Positions 1 through 8,147 of a stretch of 64,000 nt of DNA are shown in pieces. The notes below the pieces were generated by a model. It was not told the DNA's origin, did not search any database, and saw nothing but the letters and a program-made list of their open reading frames with translations. Origin of the DNA: an uncultured Magnetospirillum sp. (GTDB lineage Bacteria; Pseudomonadota; Alphaproteobacteria; Rhodospirillales; Magnetospirillaceae); NCBI RefSeq assembly GCF_903853455.1, contig NZ_CAINTR010000170.1:1-64000 (forward strand), given 5' to 3'. A program made the position numbers and the translations under genes. How positions within the stretch are numbered: the first letter of the stretch is position 1; the number at the start of each line of letters is the position of its first letter.

Positions 1-167
1 AATTACCGTAATTGTCGCTGCACTTCCTTATTGCTGAGCAATGCTTGCTTGTGATAGCGGTATAGGTGCTACTCGACGGTGTCTCATACCGGTCATCCTA
101 ATTGTCGCTGACCGGCCACCGTAATTGTCGCGCGCCACTTCCATGGTCATTTCCTCGTTTGTGTCGT
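1..167. repeat. Repeated TAATTGTCGC motif, possible insertion-sequence edge
   Basis: A short motif related to CCGTAATTGTCGC occurs three times in the first 135 bases, near 6-18, 97-110 and 119-131. I see no gene in this stretch. Clustered short repeats of this kind can be the terminal repeats of an insertion sequence lying left of the window, but no transposase is visible, so this is only a suggestion. Confidence 0.3.
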
Positions 168-710
168 TCAGGAACGCGTCGGGTAAACACCCTGGGTGCT
201 GATGTAGTAGGTCAGCACGCTGAATGGCTGCACGTTGTCGTGGCCGCCACCACCACCGACCGTGCTGACCGAGCCCGGATTCAGGGCCACCTGGGGAAGT
301 GCGGTGCCGTAAAGATTTTCGGCGGTAGGCTTGGCGACGGAAATGATGGGCTTGGCGAGGTAATTCTCGCTGCCGCCGCCAGCCACGGCATTGGTGGCGT
401 CGCCCTCCACGGTGTGGGTGTGCTGCGGCATGTTCGCCTGGGTCAAGACAACGGTTTCCGTCCCTCCAGCCGCCCCGACCGCATAGGAATTGGTGGATCC
501 GGTCGGGGTTCCTTGGCCGATGGGGACACGGCCGCGCATGTCCGGAAGATTGAACGTCTTCACCTTGTCGCCGCCAAAGGCAAAGCCAATCAGCGAATAC
601 AGCGCCTGATACGATGCGATTTGCAGAGATCTGCCATCACATGGCAGCCATTTGTCGAAGTCATAGCTGATCGGCATGGCTCTTATTTCGCCTAAATAGA
701 AGTCTCCCAT
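168..710 (-). CDS. Phage tail-collar / microcystin-dependent-protein (MdpB) family protein
   Basis: Encodes about 180 residues that begin MGDFYLGEIR and continue with a short beta-rich N-terminal collar domain (CDGRSL near residue 28, then LIGFAFGGD and FNLPDMRGRVPIG). This order is characteristic of the tail-collar family (PF07484). The C-terminal half is rich in Gly, Asn and Thr, as in tail-fibre-like proteins. The start was placed at 710 because GGAGG lies about 10 bases upstream; the longer open frame to 839 has no ribosome site. Family members occur both in phages and as chromosomal genes of unclear role. No other phage genes are nearby, so a lone structural or adhesion protein is as likely as a prophage remnant. 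Confidence 0.8.
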   Translation of the reverse strand: MGDFYLGEIRAMPISYDFDKWLPCDGRSLQIASYQALYSLIGFAFGGDKVKTFNLPDMRGRVPIGQGTPTGSTNSYAVGAAGGTETVVLTQANMPQHTHTVEGDATNAVAGGGSENYLAKPIISVAKPTAENLYGTALPQVALNPGSVSTVGGGGGHDNVQPFSVLTYYISTQGVYPTRS

Positions 711-978
711 GATACGTATGCCTCCTTCAGGTCGTAATGTGCGATATAGCTTCCGTTGAGATAGCGAAGCAGACGACACACACGCTGTCAATGGCAATGA
801 GTAAAAAATAAAACGTTGAGGTTGTATACACCCGGTCAATGCGCCGCGGTTATTTCTTATATTAACTCGTAAAAGTTTAAGGGGGTGGCGGGGGCGAAGA
901 CGATGGCAGAGTCCCGCGCTCCGCCCTGGGGGCCGAGGCAGGGCAATGGGGGGAAGGGATCTCGTCCCCTGTATTTTT
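711..978. other. AT-rich upstream region, no gene seen
   Basis: This stretch is clearly AT-richer than its surroundings (roughly 780-880) and lies upstream of the minus-strand collar gene, so it probably holds that gene's promoter. I could not place a convincing -35/-10 pair. The rightmost 80 bases are GC-rich and grade into the palindromic repeat that follows. Open frames across 857-1257 translate repeat DNA and do not look like genes. Confidence 0.4.
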
Positions 979-1082
979 CGTCACCCCCGCGAAAGCGGGG
1001 GGCCATGGCTGGGGCAAACGGAATCCAAGGCCGGAAATCGTGTCTGCGGCAGCATGGATTCCCGCCTTCGCGGGAATGACGG
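979..1082. repeat. Two-armed palindromic intergenic repeat (family 1)
   Basis: The left arm CGTCACCCCCGCGAAAGCGG and the right arm CCCGCCTTCGCGGGAATGAC are each hairpins and are inverted relative to each other. The same arm type recurs at 32437-32544, and related two-arm copies occur at 34228-34320, 43147-43250 and 49100-49161. These are REP/BIME-like elements of the sort common in alphaproteobacterial genomes. Confidence 0.75.
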
Positions 1083-1232
1083 CCATGATTGTTGGGCCGC
1101 TCTCCTTCACCCGATTGCCCCACCGGAGCCGAGGAAGAGACTTTTCCCGTCGCGGTGAAATATGGTATAGGCGGAGACACGCGAGGCGAGGATCCTTGCC
1201 CTCATGCGTCAGGTCTTGATCGAGGTCCGTAG

Positions 1233-1391
1233 ATGAACGACGAATCCAATCCGTCATCGCCCCCCGCCGCCGGTGTCGAGGCCTCGCGCAAGCCGTGGAC
1301 GAAGCCGCAGGTCACCATGCTGGCCGTCGAGGAGACGGCGACCGCCGCGACCTCCAACAATGACGGTCAAGGCCCTCTAACCAGTTCCTGA
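1233..1391 (+). CDS. Candidate RiPP (lasso-peptide-like) precursor peptide
   Basis: A 52-residue reading frame that starts with ATG, has GAGG seven bases upstream, and ends 23 bases before the cyclase-like gene. The N-terminal part is hydrophilic. Residues 20-30 read KPWTKPQVTML, which resembles the aromatic-x-x-Pro leader motif bound by PqqD-type recognition domains in lasso systems. The tail from residue 35 is small and polar (Thr, Ala, Ser, Asn, Gly) with a single acidic residue, Asp44. Taking Thr35 as the usual -2 Thr gives a 16-residue core starting at Thr37 with Asp44 at core position 8, a legal ring size, although Gly is the commoner first residue. Position and motif support the call; the product is inferred. 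Confidence 0.6.
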   Translation: MNDESNPSSPPAAGVEASRKPWTKPQVTMLAVEETATAATSNNDGQGPLTSS

Positions 1392-1414
1392 GCGTGGTGT
1401 AAGGGTGTCACCGT

Positions 1415-3343
1415 GTGAGTGATTTTGCCGGGCTGTGGCGGCTGGATGGGCGGCCGGTGGACGGCGCCGACCTCAACCGGTTGGCCCAGGGACTGGACGG
1501 TCGCGATGCCGTCGCCGCCCGCGTCTGGCGATCCGGCCCGGTGGGGATGGTCCACCGCCAACATCGCTTCACCCTCGAGGATTGGGCCGAACGGTTGCCG
1601 CTGGTCGGGCCGTCGGGGGCGGTTCTGGTCGCCGATGTTCGGCTGAACGACCGCATCGGCCTGCTCCGTGCCCTTGATCTTTCCGAAGACGCCCGCGACC
1701 GGCCCGACGGCGCCCTGATCCTTCAGGCCCTGGAGCGCTGGGATGCCGAGAGCGCGGTGGCCCGGCTGCAGGGCGACTTCGCCTTCGCCCTGTGGGAGCC
1801 CCAGGCCCGACGCCTGATCCTGGCTCGCGATCCGACCGGCTTTCGCCCCCTGTTCATCCATCGAAGTGAAAGACTGGTGGCCTTCTCCACCCGTCTGCGG
1901 GCGCTGCTGGCCCTGCCCGAGGTGCCGCGCGACCTGGATGACCGGGTCGTGGCCGATGAGCTGATCCTCAACCCAAGCCACCCCGCTCGCACCCTCTACC
2001 AGGCTGTCGACCGCATTCCCATGGGCCATCTGGCGGTTGTCACGGCCGAGGAGACGCGGGTAAGGGCCTATTGGTCGTTGCCCCGGCCGGGGAGCCTGCG
2101 CCATGCCGGCGACGCCGAGGTCGAGGAGCAGGCACGCGAGGTGCTGGACCGCGCGGTGGCCGACGCCCTGCGTTCCCGCAAGGCGGTGACGGTGGCGCTG
2201 ACCGGCGGGCTGGACAGTTCCGCCATCGCCGCCAGCGCCGCCGCCCGGCTGGCTCCGGCACCGCTGCTGGCGGTCACCCGCGCCCCCGGCGGCCCCATCC
2301 CCGCCGCCGATGCCGGGCGCTATCACGACGAGACCCCTCGGGCGGCGGCGCTGGCGGCGCTTCATCCCAACCTGGACTGGCATGCGGTCGGCGACGATGG
2401 CGGCGATTGGGGCGAGAACGACCGTCGCCGCTGGTTCCTGGAAAGCGGCACGGCCAGCCGGGCGGCCTTGAACATCGCCTGGTTCTTCCCGGTCTACCGT
2501 TTCATGGCGGCGCGCGGCAGCAACGTGGCGCTGGGGGGCGAGATGGGCAATGCCTTCTTCAGCGATTCCGGCCTCGGCCTGCTGCCGGAATTGTTCCTTG
2601 GCTTGCGCTGGCGGGCGCTGGCCGGCCATCTGCGAGCGTTGGCGCGGGTGGACGGGAAGGCGGCGGCGATTCAGTTCAAGACCCATGTGTTGCGTCCGTT
2701 GGAGCCCGTGGCCCTGCGGCTGTGGCGGTTGGGTCGCCCGGCCTTGCCCTGGGCCGGCCACAGCCCCCTTCATCCCGGTTTCGCCGCCGAGCTCGGCTTG
2801 GACCGGGGGCTGGACCGGGCGCGCTATCGCATGCGCCTGGGCGCCGGCCATCGTTCGGTCATGGCGATGCGCCGCTGGCTGTGGCACGACGAGGTCGCGC
2901 GCGACGCGTACGGCGTGATCCGCGCCCTGAACGGGGTGGACTGGCGGCTGCCCTTGGCCGACCGGCGGGTGGTCGAGTTCTTCGGGGCCTTGCCGTTGGA
3001 TCAGTTCCTCAGGAACGGCATTACCCGCTCCCTGGCGCGCCGCGTGCTGGCCGGTCGCGCTCCGCCGGAGACGGTCGCCAATCGCGCCACCGGCTGGCAG
3101 AACGGCGACTGGTTCGCCATCATGAGCGCCCGGCGCTCCGCCATGCTGGCCGAGTTGGAGCGGCTACGCGCCTCGCCGCCGGCCCGGCGGGTGGTGGACC
3201 TGGACCGGCTGCAATCCCTGCTCGACCACTGGCCGGCGGATGCGGCGGCGGCGGAGATCCGGCGGCCGGAATATTACCAGATGCTCAGTCGCGGCATGGA
3301 GATGGCCGGCTTCCTCGCCTGGCACGACGGCGGCAATCGCTGA
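1415..3343 (+). CDS. Asparagine-synthetase-like protein, probable lasso-peptide cyclase (McjC type)
   Basis: A 642-residue protein with a degenerate glutaminase-like N-terminal half (GDFAFALWE near residue 120, LARDPTGFRPLF near 135) and a C-terminal ATP-pyrophosphatase domain carrying LTGGLDSSAIA near residue 263. Residue 2 is Ser instead of the catalytic Cys of true glutamine-dependent enzymes, as in lasso cyclases, which adenylate an Asp/Glu side chain and close a macrolactam. The GTG start is preceded by a weak AAGGG. It follows the 52-aa candidate precursor by 23 bases and precedes a PqqD-like gene, which fits a precursor-cyclase-leader-binder order. An ordinary asparagine synthetase is unlikely given this context and the N-terminus. 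Confidence 0.8.
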   Translation: MSDFAGLWRLDGRPVDGADLNRLAQGLDGRDAVAARVWRSGPVGMVHRQHRFTLEDWAERLPLVGPSGAVLVADVRLNDRIGLLRALDLSEDARDRPDGALILQALERWDAESAVARLQGDFAFALWEPQARRLILARDPTGFRPLFIHRSERLVAFSTRLRALLALPEVPRDLDDRVVADELILNPSHPARTLYQAVDRIPMGHLAVVTAEETRVRAYWSLPRPGSLRHAGDAEVEEQAREVLDRAVADALRSRKAVTVALTGGLDSSAIAASAAARLAPAPLLAVTRAPGGPIPAADAGRYHDETPRAAALAALHPNLDWHAVGDDGGDWGENDRRRWFLESGTASRAALNIAWFFPVYRFMAARGSNVALGGEMGNAFFSDSGLGLLPELFLGLRWRALAGHLRALARVDGKAAAIQFKTHVLRPLEPVALRLWRLGRPALPWAGHSPLHPGFAAELGLDRGLDRARYRMRLGAGHRSVMAMRRWLWHDEVARDAYGVIRALNGVDWRLPLADRRVVEFFGALPLDQFLRNGITRSLARRVLAGRAPPETVANRATGWQNGDWFAIMSARRSAMLAELERLRASPPARRVVDLDRLQSLLDHWPADAAAAEIRRPEYYQMLSRGMEMAGFLAWHDGGNR

Positions 3344-3429
3344 TCGCCGCGCCACAACCAAACCGGACGGTGGCATGGTGGAGCATGGCTTGTTATAACA
3401 AGGCCAGCCACCCCGAGGAGAGTGTTTCC

Positions 3430-3711
3430 ATGCCCGTCCGCCTCGACGACACCGTCGCCCAGTCCCCCACCTGCCTGGCGGCCGACATGGGCGGCGAGGT
3501 GGTGGTGATGAGCGTGGAGCGCGGCCTCTATCTGGCGCTCGACCCCGTCGGCCGCGACATCTGGAACCGGGTCGCCGCGCCGTGCACGGTCAAGAGCCTG
3601 TGCGGCACCCTGCTGGCCGAATACGACGCCTCCGCCGCCATCATCGAGTCCGACGTGCTGGACTTGCTCGACACGCTGGTCGAGGCCGGCGTGATCGAAG
3701 TCAGGGCCTGA
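3430..3711 (+). CDS. PqqD-like peptide-recognition (RRE) protein
   Basis: A 93-residue protein whose centre reads LYLALDPVGRDIWNRV (about residues 37-52). That is the hallmark of PqqD-family RiPP recognition elements: a three-stranded sheet and helices that clasp leader peptides. GAGGAG lies about ten bases before the ATG. In lasso systems this protein (B1) presents the precursor to the peptidase and the cyclase, which fits the two genes upstream. The usual partner, a transglutaminase-like leader peptidase (B2), is not encoded after it or anywhere in the window. The 3' end overlaps the convergent sulfotransferase gene by 11 bases. Confidence 0.85.
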   Translation: MPVRLDDTVAQSPTCLAADMGGEVVVMSVERGLYLALDPVGRDIWNRVAAPCTVKSLCGTLLAEYDASAAIIESDVLDLLDTLVEAGVIEVRA

Positions 3712-4348
3712 TGTCGCGGTAATAAGCCAACAGGCGCGGACACAGGCTGCGCAGGCGCTCCTCGACCTCGGGTAAGCGCGGCTTGTCGCGGTAGCTTTCC
3801 GACACGGCGCGCCCCTGGACATTGCCGAAATTGAGCTCCAGACGTTCGAACAGGTCGGGCATGTGCTGCCACAACGCCCCGATCACCTCGTCATGGCGTC
3901 GCTGGTAGGTGTAGAAGCTGTCCTCCACCGGCCAGCCCAGCCGCGCCATGGTCGTTGGAATCGAGGGGTCGCGGGCGACGAAATCCTCGTAGCGGATCAC
4001 GGCGTCGAAGGTGTCGCGCTCGGCGAAGACCTGATCCAGGATCAGGAATTTCTCCTCCATCAGCCCCGAGTGGTTGCGATAGTTCTTGGTCCGCAGACTC
4101 TGGTAGTTGTCATGGGGATCCCGCAGCAGCAAGACGACGCGGTCCGGCCGGAACCGCTCCATATGGACCGCCAGCGGATAGGCGGTGGTCATCTGAACCT
4201 TCATCACCATGTCCATGTCCGTGCTGACACGTGGCGCGGCGTAGTTGTTGAGGACGTCCACCAGGGCCAGACAGTCCGGCCGTTGCGCCAGGAACAGGGT
4301 GAAAGCGGTTGCACCGCTTGATTGCATTCCATAGATCAAAATCCGCAT
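3701..4348 (-). CDS. Sulfotransferase-like P-loop protein
   Basis: A 215-residue protein. Its N-terminus, ILIYGMQSSGATAFTLFLA, matches the 5'-phosphosulfate-binding loop of PAPS-dependent sulfotransferases. RDPHDNYQS near residue 77 matches the 3'-phosphate-binding region (RDPxDxxxS type). There is no signal peptide, so it should act in the cytoplasm on an unknown acceptor. It converges on, and overlaps by 11 bases, the PqqD-like gene. A role in tailoring the peptide product is possible but unproven, because it is transcribed from its own upstream region. That region (4349-4450) is AT-rich and holds nested inverted repeats. Confidence 0.75.
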   Translation of the reverse strand: MRILIYGMQSSGATAFTLFLAQRPDCLALVDVLNNYAAPRVSTDMDMVMKVQMTTAYPLAVHMERFRPDRVVLLLRDPHDNYQSLRTKNYRNHSGLMEEKFLILDQVFAERDTFDAVIRYEDFVARDPSIPTTMARLGWPVEDSFYTYQRRHDEVIGALWQHMPDLFERLELNFGNVQGRAVSESYRDKPRLPEVEERLRSLCPRLLAYYRDIRP

Positions 4349-4350
4349 GA

Positions 4351-4401
4351 ATAACCCCGTTACGCAGTTATTTAACGCATAACTGCATTAACACGGGTTA
4401 T
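4351..4401. promoter_or_regulatory. Nested inverted repeats upstream of the sulfotransferase gene
   Basis: The outer arms ATAACCC (4351-4357) and GGGTTAT (4395-4401) enclose a perfect inner repeat, GCAGTTAT (4364-4371) and ATAACTGC (4379-4386). The block starts two bases upstream of the start codon at 4348 and lies in an AT-rich stretch. It could be an operator or a 5'-leader hairpin that controls the sulfotransferase gene. Confidence 0.45.
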
Positions 4402-4567
4402 GATGTCTGTCTCTATCCATTAAAGTGGTGGTGCCATCCGCGTCGCCCGGGTGCTGCCCGGCGACAGGATTTCCGGAAGGTCGCCGACGGCTGGGCGAGA
4501 CGAGCCGCTTGGCTTGCCGGCCGATTGGCTTCACAATGAAAGGGCGTCAGAAAAAAGGACAGAGACG

Positions 4568-5335
4568 ATGGCGAAACTGCTGACCTGGATTATTTCCATC
4601 TGCTTGTGGTCATCCGGCGTGTTCGCCGCCGAGACCATCCGGGCCGCCTATGAGGACAAGTCTCTGCCTCCCTATTACACCGGCACCTCGGAGGATATCG
4701 ATCCGGTATCTCCGGGCGTCTCGGTGGAGTTGATGCAGGAAGCCGCCAAGGCGGCGGGCATCGAGATCAAGTTCGTCCGGATGCCATGGCTGCGCTGCCT
4801 CAAATCCCTGCAACGGGGCGAGGTGGACGTGATTTTCAACGCCTCCTTCAAGGAGGATCGGCTGGAAAGCGGGGTCTACCCCATGGCTGGCGGCAAGCTC
4901 GACCCCTCGCGGCGGATCGCCACCATCTCCTATGTCCTCTACCGGCTCAAGGGAACGTCCGTGGCGTTCACGGGAACATCGGTCACCGGGCTCGACGGCC
5001 CGGTCGGGGCGTCCTCGGGCTACTCCATCGTCGAGGATCTCACCCGCATGGGGGTGAAGACCGAGGAGGCCGCCGACGTCACGATCAACTTCAAGAAGCT
5101 GGCGTCGAAGCGCATTCCGGCGGTGGCGGGCCTGGAGGTCCAGGGCGACGTGCTGCTGCCGGACTTCCCCGCCATCGAGAAGGTGTCGCCGCCCCTGGTC
5201 TCCAAGGATTATTTCGTGATGGCCAGCCACCAGCTCTACGACAGCCGGCGGGATGTGGTCGAGCGGCTGTGGGCCAAGCTGGCCGAGGTGCGCGAGGCCC
5301 GTGCCGCCGCCATCTACGCCAAATATGCCCGCTGA
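4568..5335 (+). CDS. Periplasmic solute-binding protein, family 3 (amino-acid type)
   Basis: A 255-residue protein with a clear Sec signal peptide (hydrophobic stretch then GVFA-AET near residue 20). It has the typical two-lobed family-3 layout: IRAAYEDKSLPPYY at the start of the mature protein, GVSVELMQEAAKAAG, then RGEVDVIFNASFKEDR. The start at 4568 has AGGA about nine bases upstream. No transporter permease or ATPase is adjacent. It may therefore be an orphan binding protein or a sensor partner; the next genes, on the other strand, form a phosphatase/STAS regulatory module. The ligand cannot be read from the sequence. The 3' end overlaps the convergent phosphatase gene by 22 bases. Confidence 0.75.
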   Translation: MAKLLTWIISICLWSSGVFAAETIRAAYEDKSLPPYYTGTSEDIDPVSPGVSVELMQEAAKAAGIEIKFVRMPWLRCLKSLQRGEVDVIFNASFKEDRLESGVYPMAGGKLDPSRRIATISYVLYRLKGTSVAFTGTSVTGLDGPVGASSGYSIVEDLTRMGVKTEEAADVTINFKKLASKRIPAVAGLEVQGDVLLPDFPAIEKVSPPLVSKDYFVMASHQLYDSRRDVVERLWAKLAEVREARAAAIYAKYAR

Positions 5336-6987
5336 GGCTCCGTCCCCTCGACCTGCTTGAAGACGATGAGGGTCAGGTCGTCGTACAGCGGCTGGGCACC
5401 GATATGGGTCTTCACGTCGGCGATGATGGCGTCCTTGATGACCTCGGACGCGTCCTGCCAATGGTCGGCGATCACCCCGCACAGCCGCTCCAGGCCGTAG
5501 AGGCGGTGCTGGTCGTCCGCCGCCTCGGTGATCCCGTCGGTATAGAGGATCACCGTGTCGCCGGGGCGCAGCAGGACGGTGACCTCGGCGACGAAGCTCC
5601 CGATCTCGTCGACCAGACCCAACGGCAGCCCCAGGTCCATGGTGTCGATCAACTCGATCCGGCCGCCATGGCGGGCCACGATGATGGATTCATGCTGGCC
5701 GCTGATGCGCATGTGGCTGGTGACGCTGGTGTCGCCTTCGCCCTCGGGCGGGCCGGGACGGTAGTCGAGCAGGGCCAGGGTCAGGTTCTTGTCGCTGCCC
5801 ATGCGCTGGATGTTGTGGAAGATGGTGCGGTTGAGGATGTCCAGCACCCGCACGGCGCTGCCCTCGTCGCCGGTGACCATGGTCCGCACCGCGCTTTGGG
5901 TCATCAACATGACCACGCCGCTTTCCAGGCCGTGCCCGGTGACGTCGCCGATGCCGAACCGCACCCGCCCGTCCTCGCCATGCAGGATGTCGTAATAGTC
6001 GCCGCCCACTTCGTTGGCGGGCTCCATGTAGGTGGCCACGTCGAGCCCGCCGATCCCCGCCAGTTCCGCGGCGGTGGGCAGGACCATCTGCTGGATGCGG
6101 CGCGAGACGTCCAACTCGGTGCCCATGCGCACATTCTCGGCCTTGAGGATGCGGTTGAGCGAGCGGATTTCCTCGTTGGCCACCTCGACCTCGCGGGTGC
6201 GCTCGGCCACCCGGCGCTCCAGGTCGTGGGTCAGCGCCATCAGCTCGGCCTGCGCCGTGTCGCGCTCGTTCAGCCCGCGCTGCGACGAGGCCAGCAGGGC
6301 ATTCAGGCTGTCCACCAGCTCGCCCAACTCGTCATGGCCGTGACCGGCAAGCGTGGGGACCAGCCCGGCACCGGGCCGGCTGGGATCGACCCATGACACC
6401 GCCTGGGCCAGCCGCAGCAGCGGCCGGGTGATCATGGCGTAGAAGATGCCGACCACCAGGGCGACGATGCCCAGGGCGCGCAGCAGCCCCAAGGCGGCGT
6501 TGACCATGGCGCGGTCGTAGAAGTCGTGCGCCACGGCCAGGGGCGACAGTTGGATCTCCAGCCGGCCCACCTCGGTCTTGCCCGCGCCCTCCACCCGCAC
6601 CAGATCGCGGCGATAGGTCAGGATGTCGCCGAACAGGAACTCGGCCAGCCCGGATTTCGCCGCGGCTTCCTGGTCGCGCCGGCGCTCGGCCAGCAGGTCG
6701 CCGAAATTGTCCAGCAGCCGCGCCGTCCGGATGATCTCGTAATCCAGCAGGCCCTCGACCACCTTGGCCGCCAATTGGGGGCTCAGCTGATAGGCGGCCT
6801 CCACCGACGAGCCGTCGATGGCGCCGATGATCTGGGAGACCTGGGCCTGGACCTGGTCGCGCTTGGCGTGCCAGTCGAAGAACAGTTCCACGAACCCGCC
6901 CGCGACGCTGAGCGCCACGACGACGACGACCGTGACCATGGCCTGCTTGGCGGTCAGTCCCCGGAAGCGTGACGCGGCGGGACTCAA
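5314..6987 (-). CDS. Membrane-anchored PP2C/SpoIIE (RsbU-like) serine phosphatase
   Basis: About 557 residues. An N-terminal membrane segment (VTVVVVVALSVAGGFVELFF) and a second one near residue 170 bracket a periplasmic region. They are followed by a HAMP-like linker, a coiled coil with RRVAERTREVE, and a C-terminal SpoIIE/PP2C domain with EVGGDYYDI, GDVTGHGLESG and LYTDGITEA metal-binding motifs. A TTG start overlapping the TGA stop of the STAS gene (TTGA) is the likely coupled start; an internal ATG at 6939 is the alternative. It should dephosphorylate a Ser/Thr-phosphorylated STAS protein, most simply the one encoded just upstream. Confidence 0.85.
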   Translation of the reverse strand: MSPAASRFRGLTAKQAMVTVVVVVALSVAGGFVELFFDWHAKRDQVQAQVSQIIGAIDGSSVEAAYQLSPQLAAKVVEGLLDYEIIRTARLLDNFGDLLAERRRDQEAAAKSGLAEFLFGDILTYRRDLVRVEGAGKTEVGRLEIQLSPLAVAHDFYDRAMVNAALGLLRALGIVALVVGIFYAMITRPLLRLAQAVSWVDPSRPGAGLVPTLAGHGHDELGELVDSLNALLASSQRGLNERDTAQAELMALTHDLERRVAERTREVEVANEEIRSLNRILKAENVRMGTELDVSRRIQQMVLPTAAELAGIGGLDVATYMEPANEVGGDYYDILHGEDGRVRFGIGDVTGHGLESGVVMLMTQSAVRTMVTGDEGSAVRVLDILNRTIFHNIQRMGSDKNLTLALLDYRPGPPEGEGDTSVTSHMRISGQHESIIVARHGGRIELIDTMDLGLPLGLVDEIGSFVAEVTVLLRPGDTVILYTDGITEAADDQHRLYGLERLCGVIADHWQDASEVIKDAIIADVKTHIGAQPLYDDLTLIVFKQVEGTEPQRAYLA

Positions 6988-7328
6988 ATGATGTCCATCC
7001 GCAGTGTCGGCATCAGCTTGCAGAGGTTGACCAGGGACTTGCCCTGCCAGGACACCGCCTTGGAGCCCACCACCCTCAGGTCCACCGTTTTCCGGTTGCG
7101 GATCTCGATGGTGAACTTCGACAGCATGGCGATGCCCGAGCTGTTGAGAAATTCCAGCCCCTGGAGGTCGAGGGTCATGGAGCCGGCCGGGACCGCGCCG
7201 GAGAGGAATTGGGCGATAGGCGCGTATTCCAGCAATCCGTTGAGGCGCAAGATCCCCTTCAATGCCGCCGTGCGCGTTGTGGGGTCCCACTCGACCGAGT
7301 AATTTTCCCCTTCGATGACGGTTTGCAT
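6984..7328 (-). CDS. STAS-domain antagonist-like regulator (slr1659-type)
   Basis: A 114-residue protein containing DLQGLEFLNSSGIAMLSKF (about residues 54-72), the helix-turn of STAS anti-anti-sigma-like proteins with the phosphorylatable Ser-Ser region. It lies between an ATPase-like regulator gene upstream and a PP2C phosphatase gene downstream, and its stop codon overlaps the likely start of the phosphatase. AAGGAT lies eight bases before the ATG. By family it should be the switch protein whose phosphorylation decides partner binding. The downstream output is not visible here. Confidence 0.8.
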   Translation of the reverse strand: MQTVIEGENYSVEWDPTTRTAALKGILRLNGLLEYAPIAQFLSGAVPAGSMTLDLQGLEFLNSSGIAMLSKFTIEIRNRKTVDLRVVGSKAVSWQGKSLVNLCKLMPTLRMDII

Positions 7329-7342
7329 GTCTTATCCTTAGC

Positions 7343-7909
7343 CTAAATATCCAGCCGGACTTGGGTGGTGATCCGCATGGTGCCGTCGTGCAGATCCTGG
7401 AACTGCCACGCCAGTCTGGCGCCGTAATCGTTGACCATCGTCAGCAGTCCCAGCCCCGATCCGCCGCTCTCCGCCGAGCGTTCCAGTTGCCGGAGGTACA
7501 TCTCCGAAGGGTCCGAGGCCGCCAATTCGCGGACGAAGCCAAGGAAGGTCGCTCCGCGTCCGGCGCCGGTGCAGTTGGATTCCGAAAACAGGACGGCGTC
7601 CGCGGCAAGCACCAGCTTGATGGTCGTCGGGCTGGCAATGGCTTCCTCGCTGTACTTCATGGCGTTTTCGAGCAGTTCGTTGGCGATGTAGGCGACCGCG
7701 CCGCGGATCTCCTGCTGCCGCGAAAGGCTGGCGGGGTCGTCTTCGTCCTTGGGGAAGAACGTGGTCACGTAGTCGGCCAGGAAGTCGGCGGACAGCCCGT
7801 TGTTGCGCCAGCGATGCTTGAGCGGAATCGAGCTGGCGGAAAAGGTCAGCGTCAGGCCGTCATCGACCCCGCTCATCCCCTCGGAGAATTCACCAATGAC
7901 CTCTGCCAT
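7343..7909 (-). CDS. HATPase-like regulator of a partner-switch module (slr1658-type)
   Basis: About 188 residues. YIANELLENAMKYSEEA (near residue 95) matches the N-box of GHKL ATPases, and SGGSGLGLLTMVNDYG (near 150) matches the G2 region. That makes it a serine-kinase/anti-sigma-like protein. ATG at 7909 with GGGAG eight bases upstream is preferred over the adjacent GTG at 7912. It is the first gene of a three-gene unit with STAS and PP2C partners, separated by 14 bases from the STAS gene. No sigma factor gene is nearby, so its target is unknown. Confidence 0.75.
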   Translation of the reverse strand: MAEVIGEFSEGMSGVDDGLTLTFSASSIPLKHRWRNNGLSADFLADYVTTFFPKDEDDPASLSRQQEIRGAVAYIANELLENAMKYSEEAIASPTTIKLVLAADAVLFSESNCTGAGRGATFLGFVRELAASDPSEMYLRQLERSAESGGSGLGLLTMVNDYGARLAWQFQDLHDGTMRITTQVRLDI

Positions 7910-8147
7910 CACCCTCGCTCCCGATGCGTAAGACTGCGCATTGAGGACCGGATAGTGCCACCCTTCTGATGCACCGGCAAGTCAAGCATCTCGCCAACAG
8001 GACACCAAATCCAGGGTGAGGTTCCGTCGAGGGCGGGACCGGTTCTTCCCGCAATACGAACGAACACGGATAGGATGTTTTACTTCTCCGGGTTCAATCA
8101 TTCGCACTGGTCCGCCCCTGTCGTCGTCTCATTTAATTCTAACGGCC

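Noticed and set aside
857-1257. Overlapping short frames on both strands
   Set aside because: They translate palindromic repeat DNA (REGGNP- and PAKAGIH-type strings), a common source of false genes.
1367-2887. 506-residue minus-strand frame opposite the cyclase gene
   Set aside because: Pro/Gln/Gly-rich antisense translation without motifs or ribosome site.
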